Shown: positions 58,001-63,973 of the stretch, piece by piece
Numbering within the stretch: the first letter of the stretch is position 1
Layout: every line of letters begins with the position of its first letter
DNA from: Mactra quadrangularis
Taxonomy: Eukaryota; Mollusca; Bivalvia; Venerida; Mactridae
Assembly: GCA_025267735.1 (NCBI GenBank)
Contig: CM046299.1
Location: 20,234,232-20,298,231, forward strand
Direction of reading: 5' to 3'
Length of the DNA stretch: 64,000 nucleotides
The notes under the pieces: generated by a model
Database searches by the model: none
What the model saw: only the letters and a program-made list of their open reading frames with translations
What the model was told of the DNA's origin: nothing
Program-made: the position numbers and the translations under genes

Positions 58001-60733
58001 TTAACTTAAATCAATTTTTACAAGCCCCCAGCTTCAGGCTGGTGTTTAAGGGGATGACTGCTTTATCATAAATTATTGCTGTAGATAATCTGCCATTATG
58101 CTTATTCATTATTCTAACATAGGCACATGCGTTTTCACTCTTTATTTAATGTGACGTCATCTATGCTTTATTATTCAACAAAGTATAGCTTGTGATGGCT
58201 GTTGAAATTTTACTCCCCACGTTAAATGTGCAAAGCTGAAAATGGCGCCCGAGTTTATACGGGTTGACTTTTACAATTTGGTTTCTATTCTATAATTAAG
58301 ATTTTAATATTTTTTGTTCGGAATAATAAACACCTATCTGTGAGAATTGTGTAAATAAATGCTATTTTCGGCCTTTGCACAGGGGTGGATTTCAACATCA
58401 TGACGTTTCTGACAGTTAAAAATAGTTCTATAAATATATCTTTTCTACGGATGTATTTTACGATGTTAGAATCGAAATAACTTACAGTTGTCTATATTTT
58501 GTTGTCTAATAAAATATAGGCACTCGTTTGATGCGCTTATTAAATCACTCGTGCTAAAGCACCCGTGATTTAATCATACGCGCATCACAACTCGTGCCTA
58601 TATTTTATTAGACAACAAAATATAGAAAACTGTAAGTTATTTCTTAAACAATACAAATATATACACTATATAGATTAGTTCAGTACACTTAAAGAGCTTA
58701 CATTTAACTCAAAGCCTGTACTTTAAGTACCCAAGTATTTTAGGGTGTTTGTTTCTCATTTTAACACAATTGACACATAGAACTTTCACTGTTAGCTCTC
58801 TGACAGGGTTCTTGGATTATCAAAGTTTTGATTTCAGCTCTAATCTCAGCTCAACTACATTCAAACTCATTTCAGTCTACAAAATTAGTGGGAGTCCGGT
58901 TGCCTGAGACAACCAATTTCTAGTTCCAGCTACCAAAATTTTCTTTTGGGCAACCAAATTTCTACAAACAAGATATAGTGCTAGCTGTGGAAATTAGCTG
59001 TTTGGGCAACCACTTTCATATCCTAATTTTGTAGACTTTGTTAGACTTTAGCTTTAGTTAAAATTCTGAAATAAATATCGTAATTAATTTGCCTTATTGT
59101 TTTCTAAAACCTTGGTATATGAAACATGAAATTTCCCAGGTTTAGTGCAAAACAGTCGTAACTCAATATAAGATTAGAGTGAGTTACAACCGTTTTGCAC
59201 TAAACCCACAAAATGCTGAGCTTGGAGTGTAGATTTGTTAAAACTTTTATAATTTAAGGATCTGTGGTCTCACGTTGGAAACATAAAGAATATATTGTCA
59301 TTATCTGAAATAACATAGAATTTCTTTACAACTCTAAGGAAGTTTGAATTCAGTCACTTAATCTATTGGTTAATTTTGGTTCTCTTGAATTTGCTCTTGT
59401 CTTCTGATACTATTTAAAACGAAAGATTGCCTTTAACACAAACTTGTTTGATTTTACTGACATTATTTGCCATTAAATATTGTTGTCAGGCAGTTCAGTT
59501 GCCATAGTTACCAACTTGGGACCTCTTATAGTTAAATGAATTAACAATATTTCTTGTTTTCTATACAGGTTAAGATGACTACCTGCTTTACTGATAATGA
59601 TTTTTCTACATTATACTTTTTCTTATCTATTTGAACTCATAATTATATTGAATATAGAGGGCTTGGCATGAAATATTGAATATTTTAATGGTGTGTGGCC
59701 TGATTTGCAAAATATAGATGTAAGTTAAGTCAACAATATCTCAAAAATGCAGTACAGTGCACAAGAACCTACAGCTCATGAGTGTGTCATACTATGATTG
59801 CACGGATAGTTTGAAGTGTCTGCCACGGCTGTGATTTGTCTGTGATTTCGTTTGCAGTAAAATTTGTACAACCAAAAGATCGAATGGCTGATGTGAAACA
59901 GGCTTAACTAGTGGAGTATTTGTTATATTTGATGCTACAATATTTTCAAGCTGAGCCCTCAATATTTATGTGTGTATTTATATATATATCTCTAGAAATG
60001 GTGAAAGTATGGCATATACTTGGCATATATATTAAAACTTATAGTATATTATATCATATTATATATATACATATAACCAACTATAATTCTAGTCTTTATG
60101 TATTTCCACCATTTAACAGACTTGTGCACAGAAGGTATCGGTACTAAACCCCGATAACAACCAAATAATCTACCTAACATCAGACTATTCATTGTCCGGT
60201 TGTATCATACAAACAATAAATGATGTAGATTACTATAACTGTAGCGGGTTACGACGGTTTCGTTCCGCTAGGGAGAGATGGTGGTATATAGCGGCAAGTC
60301 GATGCGACCCTGTAAACAACCCTGTAAGTTTTAACTGTTGTTGGTTATAGTAAATTTGTTCTTTTGTTGCAGTATGTAGTACTTAAGTAGGGTTTAGTGC
60401 AAAACAGTCATAACTCACTCTTTCTTATAAATAATTTACGACGGTTTTGCGCTAAACCCGCAATATAAACTTTAGTTTAATCTTTTGTTTCGACTTTTAT
60501 TAATATTTTTTGTTCACTGTTTGCACCAATAACAGAACTGCACAGAAAGGGAGGCCGTATTGAGACCTGAAAACAATCAAAAACTTGTGCTGCTACCAAA
60601 TACAGACAACACGGGCTGTATACAAACTACTGTTAATGGAGAAGATATGTATTATTGTTCTAAAACTAGAACATTTAGATCGGCCCGTGAACGCTGGTGG
60701 TACATAGCTGTATCACATTGTCAACCTAAGACT
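36989..60733 (+). CDS. TMEM145-like: TMEM145-like GOST-family receptor, 5' part (exons 1 to variable exon 4)
   Basis: Gene-level entry. Exons in order: 36989-37087, 39138-39212, 51561-51635, then four alternative-looking exons at 53447, 56432, 60120 and 60536. All junctions are phase 0 with GT-AG borders. The joined start has a signal peptide, DWEFITRFCFLS, ILLYFDTPDQWDSVYK, then a cysteine-bearing segment ending RERWW(Y/F)(I/V)A. This order matches vertebrate TMEM145 as I know it; GPR180 is the nearest alternative. The family has an N-terminal luminal GOLD-like beta-sandwich followed by seven membrane helices, and includes GPR107/108, TMEM87 and Wntless relatives. No membrane segment after the signal peptide is encoded here, so the gene is incomplete and continues past 64 kb. 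Ligand and cellular role in this animal are unknown. Confidence 0.8.
37795..37965. mobile_element. Partial family B MITE
   Basis: Shares GAACTC then GGCCATTTAGTAGGC, CATTTTGGAACTACC, AAGTAAACAAATACACAAT and TTTAGTCCATAAATTTGAAA with the left half and centre of the element at 52004-52323. The right arm is missing. Confidence 0.6.
38543..38616. mobile_element. Foldback MITE, family A copy 1
   Basis: CGAGGGTTGCC and AAGACTGTAGTAA on the left mirror TTACTACAGTCTT and ACAACCCTC on the right, around a loop of about 20 nt containing TGTATTGCGT. A second, more decayed copy lies at 49240-49301. Confidence 0.7.
39138..39212 (+). CDS. TMEM145-like: TMEM145-like exon 2: first strand of the luminal domain
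   Basis: 25 codons, phase 0 to phase 0. A T-rich tract ending CCAG precedes it and GTAAGC follows. It encodes DWEFITRFCFLSAKG and then a beta-type stretch ending FEYPV. The DW.F.TRFCFLS signature is the strongest single match to TMEM145 proteins. Cys9 of this exon is expected to be part of a luminal disulphide. Confidence 0.85.
39678..39918 (+). repeat. Dispersed repeat family E, copy 1
   Basis: Landmarks are GTGTCCCGGGACTCCGAGGA, CTAAGCTAGAGATTCC, CTGACTCTAGGGGGATTCC and GATCCCTGGTAAAACAGTG. The same order is found in reverse at 40684-40955 and forward at 55425-55695. The ends (TGTCCCGG, GTAAAACAGTG) are weakly self-complementary. Element class unknown. Confidence 0.65.
40684..40955 (-). 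repeat. Dispersed repeat family E, copy 2 (inverted)
   Basis: Reads on the minus strand as CAGTGTCCCGGGATTCCGAG, CCCAAAACTTGG, CCTGTGATTTTAGCTAGGG and AGGATCCCTGAAAAATTGC. These match copy 1 and copy 3 landmarks. It lies about 0.8 kb from copy 1 in opposite orientation, so the pair could fold in the pre-mRNA. Confidence 0.6.
41037..41404 (+). mobile_element. Family C MITE, copy 1
   Basis: About 0.37 kb between CAATCTGATTAAAACC and GGAGATTG. Internal landmarks are GCTAATTTAGATCTG, GTGACCTTTTCTCATCATAA, TTTGAAATGAGCCGTCCAAT and GCTACGCATTGATTGGTC. No target duplication is visible, so it is an old copy. Confidence 0.75.
42723..43120 (+). mobile_element. Family C MITE, copy 2
   Basis: Full-length (398 bp) with the same ends (CAATCT, AGATTG) and internal landmarks as the other copies. 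No clean target duplication. Confidence 0.75.
44690..44893. repeat. 65-bp tandem repeat, about three copies
   Basis: GAC(C/T)(C/T)TATATAAACC starts at 44701, 44766 and 44831. Each unit ends in GATTGTCCCAGAATTATTAT. Copies are nearly identical, so the amplification is recent. Confidence 0.85.
45468..45545 (+). mobile_element. tRNA-like SINE head (degenerate)
   Basis: Contains an A-box-like TAGTTTGTACACTTGG and a B-box-like GGGTTTGATTTCC in tRNA-like spacing, followed by non-tRNA sequence. No cloverleaf folds cleanly. Confidence 0.4.
46082..46150. mobile_element. Hairpin MITE, family D copy 1
   Basis: GGTTTAGTGCAAAACAATTG on the left mirrors CCCTTTTGCACTAAACC on the right, with an inner inverted pair TAACTCAAT and ATTGAGTTA. 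First of five copies; the other four lie among the variable exons (56842, 59138, 60389, 62483). Confidence 0.8.
47047..47453. mobile_element. Small foldback MITE split by a LINE insertion
   Basis: The left arm GGGTCAGATCAAAACTGGTC (from 47048) and the right arm GACTAGTTTTGCACTGACC (near 47433-47451) are inverted repeats. The LINE at 47068-47389 lies inside with its target duplication. An undisturbed relative is at 51795-51859. Confidence 0.6.
47068..47389 (-). mobile_element. 5'-truncated LINE, 3' end with C-terminal reverse-transcriptase ORF
   Basis: On the minus strand 47188-47382 reads as 65 codons ending at a TAG (47185-47187). It shows PKCIPCDEHF, VKHVLLD, SLKELFE and FLKEINVY, the zinc-knuckle-like tail seen at the C-terminus of many non-LTR retrotransposon polyproteins. 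A short 3' UTR and a CAAA tail (47068-47092 as TTTG on plus) follow. The whole insert is flanked by the 13-bp direct repeat TCAAAACTGGTCT (47055-47067 and 47390-47402), so insertion with 5' truncation is clear. It is a dead fragment. Confidence 0.85.
48093..48495 (-). mobile_element. Family C MITE, copy 3, with 9-bp target duplication
   Basis: 403 bp, inverted relative to copies 1, 2 and 4. Ends CAATCT/AGATTG. It is flanked by perfect TGACTGACA repeats at 48084-48092 and 48496-48504. A 9-bp duplication points to Mutator-like mobilisation, though other 9-bp families exist. Confidence 0.85.
48609..48927 (+). mobile_element. tRNA-derived SINE with ACAA tail
   Basis: The first 73 nt have tRNA layout (GCCCGGC start, CTCAGTTGGTAG, GGGTTCGATTCCCG, GCGGGGCA end). 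However, the acceptor, D and anticodon stems contain several mismatches, so it is a SINE head and not a tRNA gene. A body of about 200 bp with GACTGACCGCCGTTATATGA follows. The 3' end, CGCGTTAAACCCAACAAAAC then CAAA repeats, resembles the 3' end of the LINE at 47068-47389 (GCGCCGTAAAACCCAAAC). Confidence 0.85.
49240..49301. mobile_element. Foldback MITE, family A copy 2
   Basis: AGACTGTAGTAAGTGCATTG on the left and CTACAGTCTTCCGGCAACCC on the right match 38543-38616. The outer left arm has decayed. Confidence 0.6.
49454..49691. mobile_element. Foldback element, 238 bp
   Basis: Terminal inverted repeats of about 45 bp: GTGCTTTTCACAAAAATTC and TTACGAAAAAAATC on the left match GATTTTTTTCGTAAG and TTTCATGAAAAGCAC on the right. 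The centre is AT-rich and has no coding. Confidence 0.8.
49924..50316 (+). mobile_element. Family C MITE, copy 4, with 9-bp target duplication
   Basis: 393 bp, same ends and interior as the other copies. Perfect direct repeats TGCAGTATG flank it at 49915-49923 and 50317-50325. The minus-strand frame 50232-50675 runs through its end and is not a gene. Confidence 0.88.
50871..51263. mobile_element. hAT-like MITE 1 with 8-bp target duplication
   Basis: Ends TAGGGCTG and CAGCCCTA. It is flanked by TATCAGAG at 50863-50870 and 51264-51271. The interior holds further inverted words (GCGATACGATACGTATC, GCGATTCGATAC) giving a long foldback. No transposase. Confidence 0.88.
51381..51469 (+). mobile_element. 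tRNA-like SINE head upstream of exon 3
   Basis: AGCGCTGTTGGTAGTGCACT resembles an A box and AGGGTTTGAATTCCAC a B box. The frame open from 51426 runs through it into exon 3 in the coding frame, so exonisation as an alternative start is conceivable but has no other support. Confidence 0.45.
51561..51635 (+). CDS. TMEM145-like: TMEM145-like exon 3
   Basis: 25 codons, phase 0 at both borders, acceptor TTCAATTTCAG, donor GTATGT. It encodes SYGPQHILLYFDTPDQW followed by DSVYKSGK. The LLYFD..DQW..VYK motif is conserved in TMEM145/GPR180 relatives and forms the strand before the variable segment. Its donor is the common upstream partner for all four variable exons. Confidence 0.87.
51795..51859. mobile_element. 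Small foldback MITE (intact relative of the LINE-split copy)
   Basis: CAGTGCAAGACTAATCTAAC on the left and TGTAGACTAGTTTTGCATTG on the right are imperfect inverted repeats around GATAAAGAAG. Confidence 0.55.
52004..52323. mobile_element. Family B MITE, full-length copy
   Basis: 320 bp with inverted arms of about 75 bp: GTAGCCTGTTCAATTACCCT and AACGTTCCGTAACGATACAT on the left, ATGTATGGTTACGGAATG and AGGGTAATTGAACAGGCTAC on the right. The centre repeats AAACATCACTCATTGCC seen in the copy at 1228-1450. Confidence 0.88.
53447..53641 (+). CDS. TMEM145-like: TMEM145-like variable exon 4a
   Basis: 65 codons, phase 0/0, acceptor TTTTGTTGTACAG, donor GTAAGA. It begins SCHEKLAVL, has NNQIINLTTAYGMSGC and ends FRERWWFIAVSRCDRDPTD. 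Cysteines at 2, 28, 38 and 59 align with those of the other three variable exons. N18-L-T is a potential glycosylation site, placed differently from the sites in the other copies. Of the four, its NNQ.INLTT.Y..SGC stretch looks closest to the vertebrate sequence I remember. Phe instead of Tyr follows RERWW only here. Confidence 0.88.
55121..55270. mobile_element. Mariner/pogo-like MITE at TA
   Basis: 150 bp. Ends CAGTAAATTTCCGCTATTAA and GTCTTAATGTCGGAACTTTACTG trimmed by TA on both sides. Repeated internal GGTCTTAAT/ATTAAGACC words. It is related to the ends of the 1.5-kb element at 60944-62428. Confidence 0.82.
55425..55695 (+). repeat. Dispersed repeat family E, copy 3
   Basis: GTTTCCGGGATTCCCTGGGT, GCTTAGCTAGGGGTTCC, AACTGACTAGGGATTCC and GATCCCTGGTAACACAGTA follow the order seen in copy 1. 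Confidence 0.62.
55840..56261. mobile_element. hAT-like MITE 2 with 8-bp target duplication
   Basis: 422 bp. Terminal inverted repeats TAGGGCTGTCACGATA and TATCGTGACAGCCCTA. Perfect 8-bp flanks CTTAATAC at 55832-55839 and 56262-56269. Internal palindromic words (ACCGGTATACTGGTAT, GCAGCTGC). It lies 170 bp before variable exon 4b. Confidence 0.9.
56432..56629 (+). CDS. TMEM145-like: TMEM145-like variable exon 4b
   Basis: 66 codons, phase 0/0, acceptor GTTTTTATCAG, donor GTAAGT. It begins TCEEKLVPLS, lacks the NNQ motif (has SQNLEMTTSYAGSGC), and ends ARERWWYVAVSGCEKYPGD. Cysteines at 2, 26, 39 and 60. Potential glycosylation at N30-R-T. It is the most divergent of the four in its first third, but it keeps the cysteine frame and RERWW and has no stop or frameshift, so it looks functional. 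Confidence 0.87.
56842..56909. mobile_element. Hairpin MITE, family D copy 2
   Basis: GGGTTTAGTGCAAAACAGAC on the left mirrors TTGTTTTGCGTTAAACCC on the right. It begins 213 nt after the donor of variable exon 4b. Confidence 0.8.
57135..57285. repeat. Tandem repeat of about 55 bp, three copies
   Basis: GGCCAA(T/C) words start at 57163, 57217 and 57272, each preceded by GTGT(T/C)(G/A)C(T/A)GTCTAT. Period 54-55 bp. Confidence 0.75.
58474..58643. mobile_element. Long foldback element, 170 bp
   Basis: Nearly full-length palindrome: GAAATAACTTACAGTT at the left end matches AACTGTAAGTTATTTC at the right. CTAATAAAATATAGGCAC matches GTGCCTATATTTTATTAG inside, and the apex is GTGCTAAAGCAC. RNA from it would form a hairpin with arms of about 75 bp between variable exons 4b and 4c. 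Confidence 0.88.
59138..59208. mobile_element. Hairpin MITE, family D copy 3
   Basis: AGGTTTAGTGCAAAACAGTC and TAACTCAATATAAG on the left mirror GAGTGAGTTACAACCG and TTTTGCACTAAACC on the right. It lies 0.9 kb before variable exon 4c. Confidence 0.82.
60120..60323 (+). CDS. TMEM145-like: TMEM145-like variable exon 4c
   Basis: 68 codons, phase 0/0, acceptor TTTCCACCATTTAACAG, donor GTAAGT. It begins TCAQKVSVLNPDNNQIIYL, has SLSGC and YYNCSG, and ends SARERWWYIAASRCDPVNNP. Cysteines at 2, 28, 41 and 62, the same frame as variable exon 4d. Potential glycosylation at N40-C-S. It has no in-frame ATG, so a simple start-to-stop ORF scan misses it. It was found by its homology to the neighbouring exons. 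About half of its residues are identical to 4d over 66 ungapped positions, counted by eye. Confidence 0.88.
60324..60535 (+). other. 212-nt intron between variable exons 4c and 4d
   Basis: Very short compared with the other introns and mostly occupied by a family D hairpin (60389-60460). GTAAGT donor; the acceptor TTGCACCAATAACAG has a weak pyrimidine tract. The hairpin begins 66 nt after the donor and ends 75 nt before the acceptor. Confidence 0.8.
60389..60460. mobile_element. Hairpin MITE, family D copy 4, inside the short intron
   Basis: GGGTTTAGTGCAAAACAGTC pairs with the right arm GACGGTTTTGCGCTAAACCC, with one G-U and one mismatch over this stretch. The stem of about 24 bp and loop of about 20 nt would sit between the two splice sites. 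Confidence 0.82.
60536..60733 (+). CDS. TMEM145-like: TMEM145-like variable exon 4d
   Basis: 66 codons, phase 0/0, donor GTAAGT. It begins NCTEREAVLRPENNQKLVLL, has NTGC and MYYCSK, and ends SARERWWYIAVSHCQPKT. Its RPENNQ matches the vertebrate TMEM145 motif as I recall it. Cysteines at 2, 28, 41 and 62. Potential glycosylation at N1-C-T overlaps the first cysteine. It has no stop or frameshift. It is the last variable exon visible; none follows in the remaining 3.2 kb. Confidence 0.88.
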
Positions 60734-60943
60734 GTAAGTTTTGTTTAGATCACCCTGCCTTGGAAACTAGAGATAATCAGGGATAGCCAGAATATATACA
60801 GTGCCCTCCAAAAGTTCCTTCACACATTCACAGTTTACATTGTACTACATGGAGTTTCAAAAGTTATAAAAGCAGTTTATTGTAAAATGCTTTTTAATTT
60901 TGCTTTTTGAAATCAGTACATTTTTCTTTTGGATATGAAATTA

Positions 60944-62428
60944 CAGTAGAGTCTCACCTAACAACCGGTCCGATAATAAGACCAACTACATAATACGGGC
61001 AGTTTTTGAAAGACCGGAATTATTTTCTATATATTTCAATAGTCGTGAGGTCCGATAATAAGACCGTTCCGCTATTCCGTAATACGACCGCTTTTTTAGA
61101 CCCAACCAGTCTAATTGCACTAATTTGGGGTCCAATATTATGACCAGTCTACAGCAGTCGTTGACACGTTGTGTAACAACTTTTTATCGAGTACTCTACA
61201 ACTTACATTGATTTTTGACATGTATACAATTACATAATAGGTATGACAAGATACTCATAGTAACCACAAAATAAGTGATAAAAACATCGTTAACATTGAT
61301 CAATAACAAAAGAATTGTTTGTAAAATGTAATTGTCAATGATTGCAAATGTTTGGTGAAGTGAAACGGCGATTAGTCCCTCAAATCAACTAAACTTCGTC
61401 GCGAATTAATTTTTTTATAATTTAAGATTAATTAAAAAGAAAGTTAAACAGACAGACTGCGATAATTTATATTTTTGTTTGATATATCAAACTTAAATTA
61501 GTTAAGAATGCGTTTCGTCTGCTTACGTAAGCGTTCTTACAGAGCGTTCTAAACAAAGAAAACGAAAGTAGCATTTCCTTTACAACTATGTGAAAAAGTC
61601 GTCTGTCTCATTAATTTGCATACGGTTTTTAGCAAATATGTTCCAGTTATCTGATTATTTTGCGTACAAATCTAATTTTAATTTGTTAAAATTAAAATTA
61701 CTGCCAAAATTAAAATTAAACATAGCATCGTGTCGGACAGGTATAAACTCCAGTATACGGAACAGCACGATGGGTATAAAGTCTTGGGACGGTACGGACT
61801 TGGTGAATTTTGCGGTGACGAAATTAAATTGTCAGTCAGTTTCTTGGTTAGATTATTAATTCACAAAATATCATTAAAAGCATAGGCAGATCTAGCGGGG
61901 GGGGGGGAGTCAGGGGGGTCTGGATCATCCCCTAGAATTTCCTAAATGGACTTGTCCATAAGTATTTATTGACTTTAAGTCATGAAGCAGTTTTTCTCAA
62001 TGCTTAAAATAGATTTAATGGTTGTGTAGTTTTTATTATTGATATGCTGCATTATTCTGCTGAAAGTGTATAGTGTGGCTGTGGTTTGAAAGTTTGGACC
62101 CCCCTAGAAAAAGTTAAGAACCTCCCCCCTTAGAAAAAATTCTGGATCTGCCCCTGAAAGGACTGTGATTTAAACAGTGTCTGAAATTAATAAGTTAAAT
62201 GCAGATGTTTGGAAAAAATAGCATGAGTATTCTTACTTTCTATTTGTACATTGTAACTATTAACAAGTCATTTTAACTATATGAATAGTCACTGGCAACG
62301 TTAATAATTTTTGATACCTTACTGTTATACTCAATATATAAATAGGTGGGTTCGCTATTAAAACCGACTCGCTATTAAGACCACTTTCTGTAAGACCGCC
62401 AGGTGGTCTTATTGGCGGAACTTTACTG
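60944..62428. mobile_element. Mariner/pogo-like non-autonomous element, 1.49 kb
   Basis: Left end CAGTAGAGTCTCACCTAACA and right end GGCGGAACTTTACTG are inverted relatives, each next to TA. Blocks of GATAATAAGACC and CTATTAAGACC recur just inside both ends. The frame at 61590-61859 shows no transposase motif. It starts 210 bp after variable exon 4d. Confidence 0.7.
61881..62156. mobile_element. hAT-like MITE nested in the mariner-like element
   Basis: Left GGCAGATCTAG followed by a run of G, right CTCCCCCCTTAG then CTGGATCTGCCCCTG. This end type is typical of hAT MITEs. No clean target duplication is visible. Confidence 0.6.
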
Positions 62429-62482
62429 TACAAAAATATCTCAAACTTAATTCTGGTTCATAGAAATACATTGACCATAACG

Positions 62483-62554
62483 CCGTTTAGTGCAAAATAG
62501 TTGTAACTCAATATAAGAAAAGAGTGAGTTACGAACTTTTTGCGCTAAACCCGC
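62483..62554. mobile_element. Hairpin MITE, family D copy 5
   Basis: CGTTTAGTGCAAAATAGTTG and TAACTCAATATAAG on the left mirror GAGTGAGTTACGAA and TTTTGCGCTAAACCCGC on the right. Confidence 0.8.
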
Positions 62555-63009
62555 AATAGTAATGGAAGCTGATGGATAACTTTTGCTGTAACTCAAAAAA
62601 TGAAATGTACCGGTTGAAATTTAGTTTCCATGCTTGATTAATGAATAAAATAAACATTGATATAATAATTTTTCAAACTTGAACTTGGCATTTGTAGCAA
62701 TTCAATAAATTGTAAGCAATTGTGAAGCAATTTTTGGGGGGCAATGAAGAGCATTGACTGGTAGAGCTAAAAATATTTGGGTATTTTGTGTTTTGTTCAG
62801 TCTTCGACATGACTTTTGACCCTGCTTATAATGTATACAATTATATGTACCCAGAAACTATATTTGTGTACTCATGAATATGGCTTGCAGTTTGAAATTG
62901 GTGCTAGATACTTTTTGCATGTTTTTGTGTTGTGTTTATTAAGTTTTGAATGTTGCTGTTGTACAAATGAGTGCAAACTTGCATAAAGCTTGGGATTTTC
63001 AACCATTAT

Positions 63010-63159
63010 ATAAATATCACATCCTACAGAGGGTGATAGAACAGAATGTTCCCCTGAGACATGTAATGTCAACTAAGGCTTAAAAAATAGTCCAGGTTGA
63101 CATTACTTGTCAAGAGTGGACATTACGTTCTATCACCCTCTGTAGGATGTGATATTTAT
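63010..63159. mobile_element. Foldback MITE, 150 bp
   Basis: ATAAATATCACATCCTACAG and AGGGTGATAGAAC at the left match GTTCTATCACCCTCTGTAGG and ATGTGATATTTAT at the right, nearly perfectly. Confidence 0.87.
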
Positions 63160-63807
63160 CTTATGATACCAAACAACAAAAATCAGAAATTGTTAACAAT
63201 TTAATGGGCACAAGCTGTTAAATTTCATCTGTTTTATTTGCTTCTGAACTTTAAGACATTTTCACAGGGATTAAGTTTGTTGTTTGGTAAAACGCAAGAG
63301 TCTGCACAAGGGAGGTAATTCAAATTGAATGGCTTAAACTCCGGTGCTGGTGTTCACTCCAATGCAGTGGTCTCCCATTGCTTTAAGCGGCCAATAGGTG
63401 ATGATAAAAGGGGCCAATAGGTAATGTTAAGAGGGTGCCACATTAGACTATATATTAAACTAATCATGCTAGGTATAGAAATATATAGCATAGTTTTCTA
63501 GTGACTTTCTTTCTCTGTAACTTGTATATGTATATCATGCAAAATTACATTTATATTATTGATTTAAATACTCACTACAATACTCCTGTACTTACTATCT
63601 ATAAAAATATCCTAGTATTTAAATAAGTGGGGTAAATGTATGCACCAATTACAGTAAGATAAAGTAAACCAATGTAATACTAAAGTGTACAAGACCAAAT
63701 TACAGGTTTTTGCTACTTCATGTACTACATGCATTTAACTGATTCATTTTAGTTTATACTATAATTTATTTTAGCTCTATTGTGAAACAAGTTCTTTCAA
63801 CTTAGAT

Positions 63808-63973
63808 TAATCACTTTCAAGTCCACTTCCTGGTCCCACAGTACTTGGCTAGTAGGATAAAGTTTCTTGCTCAAGGAAACAACAGGGTAGGTTTTGAATA
63901 GGATTCAAACAAACTCGGAGCTGGCTATCCAATGATTACCAGTCCAATGTCGCAACCGCTCGGCCACACTCCC
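63808..63973 (-). mobile_element. tRNA-derived SINE, minus strand
   Basis: On the minus strand it begins GGGAGTGTGGCCGAGCGGTT, the start of a Leu/Ser-type tRNA. CCTTGAGCAAGAAACTTTAT and GGACCAGGAAGTGGAC follow; the first looks like a tail word common in invertebrate SINEs. The tRNA part does not close into a proper cloverleaf. A tail fragment of the same family (GGACCAGGAAGTGGAATC) occurs near 50748. Confidence 0.65.

Larger units (their letters stand above)
56630..60119 (+). other. Intron between variable exons 4b and 4c
   Basis: 3,490 bp with two family D hairpins (56842, 59138), a 55-bp tandem repeat (57135-57285) and a 170-bp perfect-type foldback (58474-58643). No further variable exon is visible. 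Confidence 0.7.

Noticed and set aside
53447..60733. Variable exons as a recent assembly duplication artefact
   Set aside because: The four copies differ at about half of their residues where compared and their introns do not align, so they cannot be a duplicated contig end or a haplotype copy.
61590..61859. A transposase gene inside the 1.5-kb mariner-like element
   Set aside because: The frame lacks any DDE/D or helix-turn-helix pattern and has a compositionally biased middle. The element appears non-autonomous.
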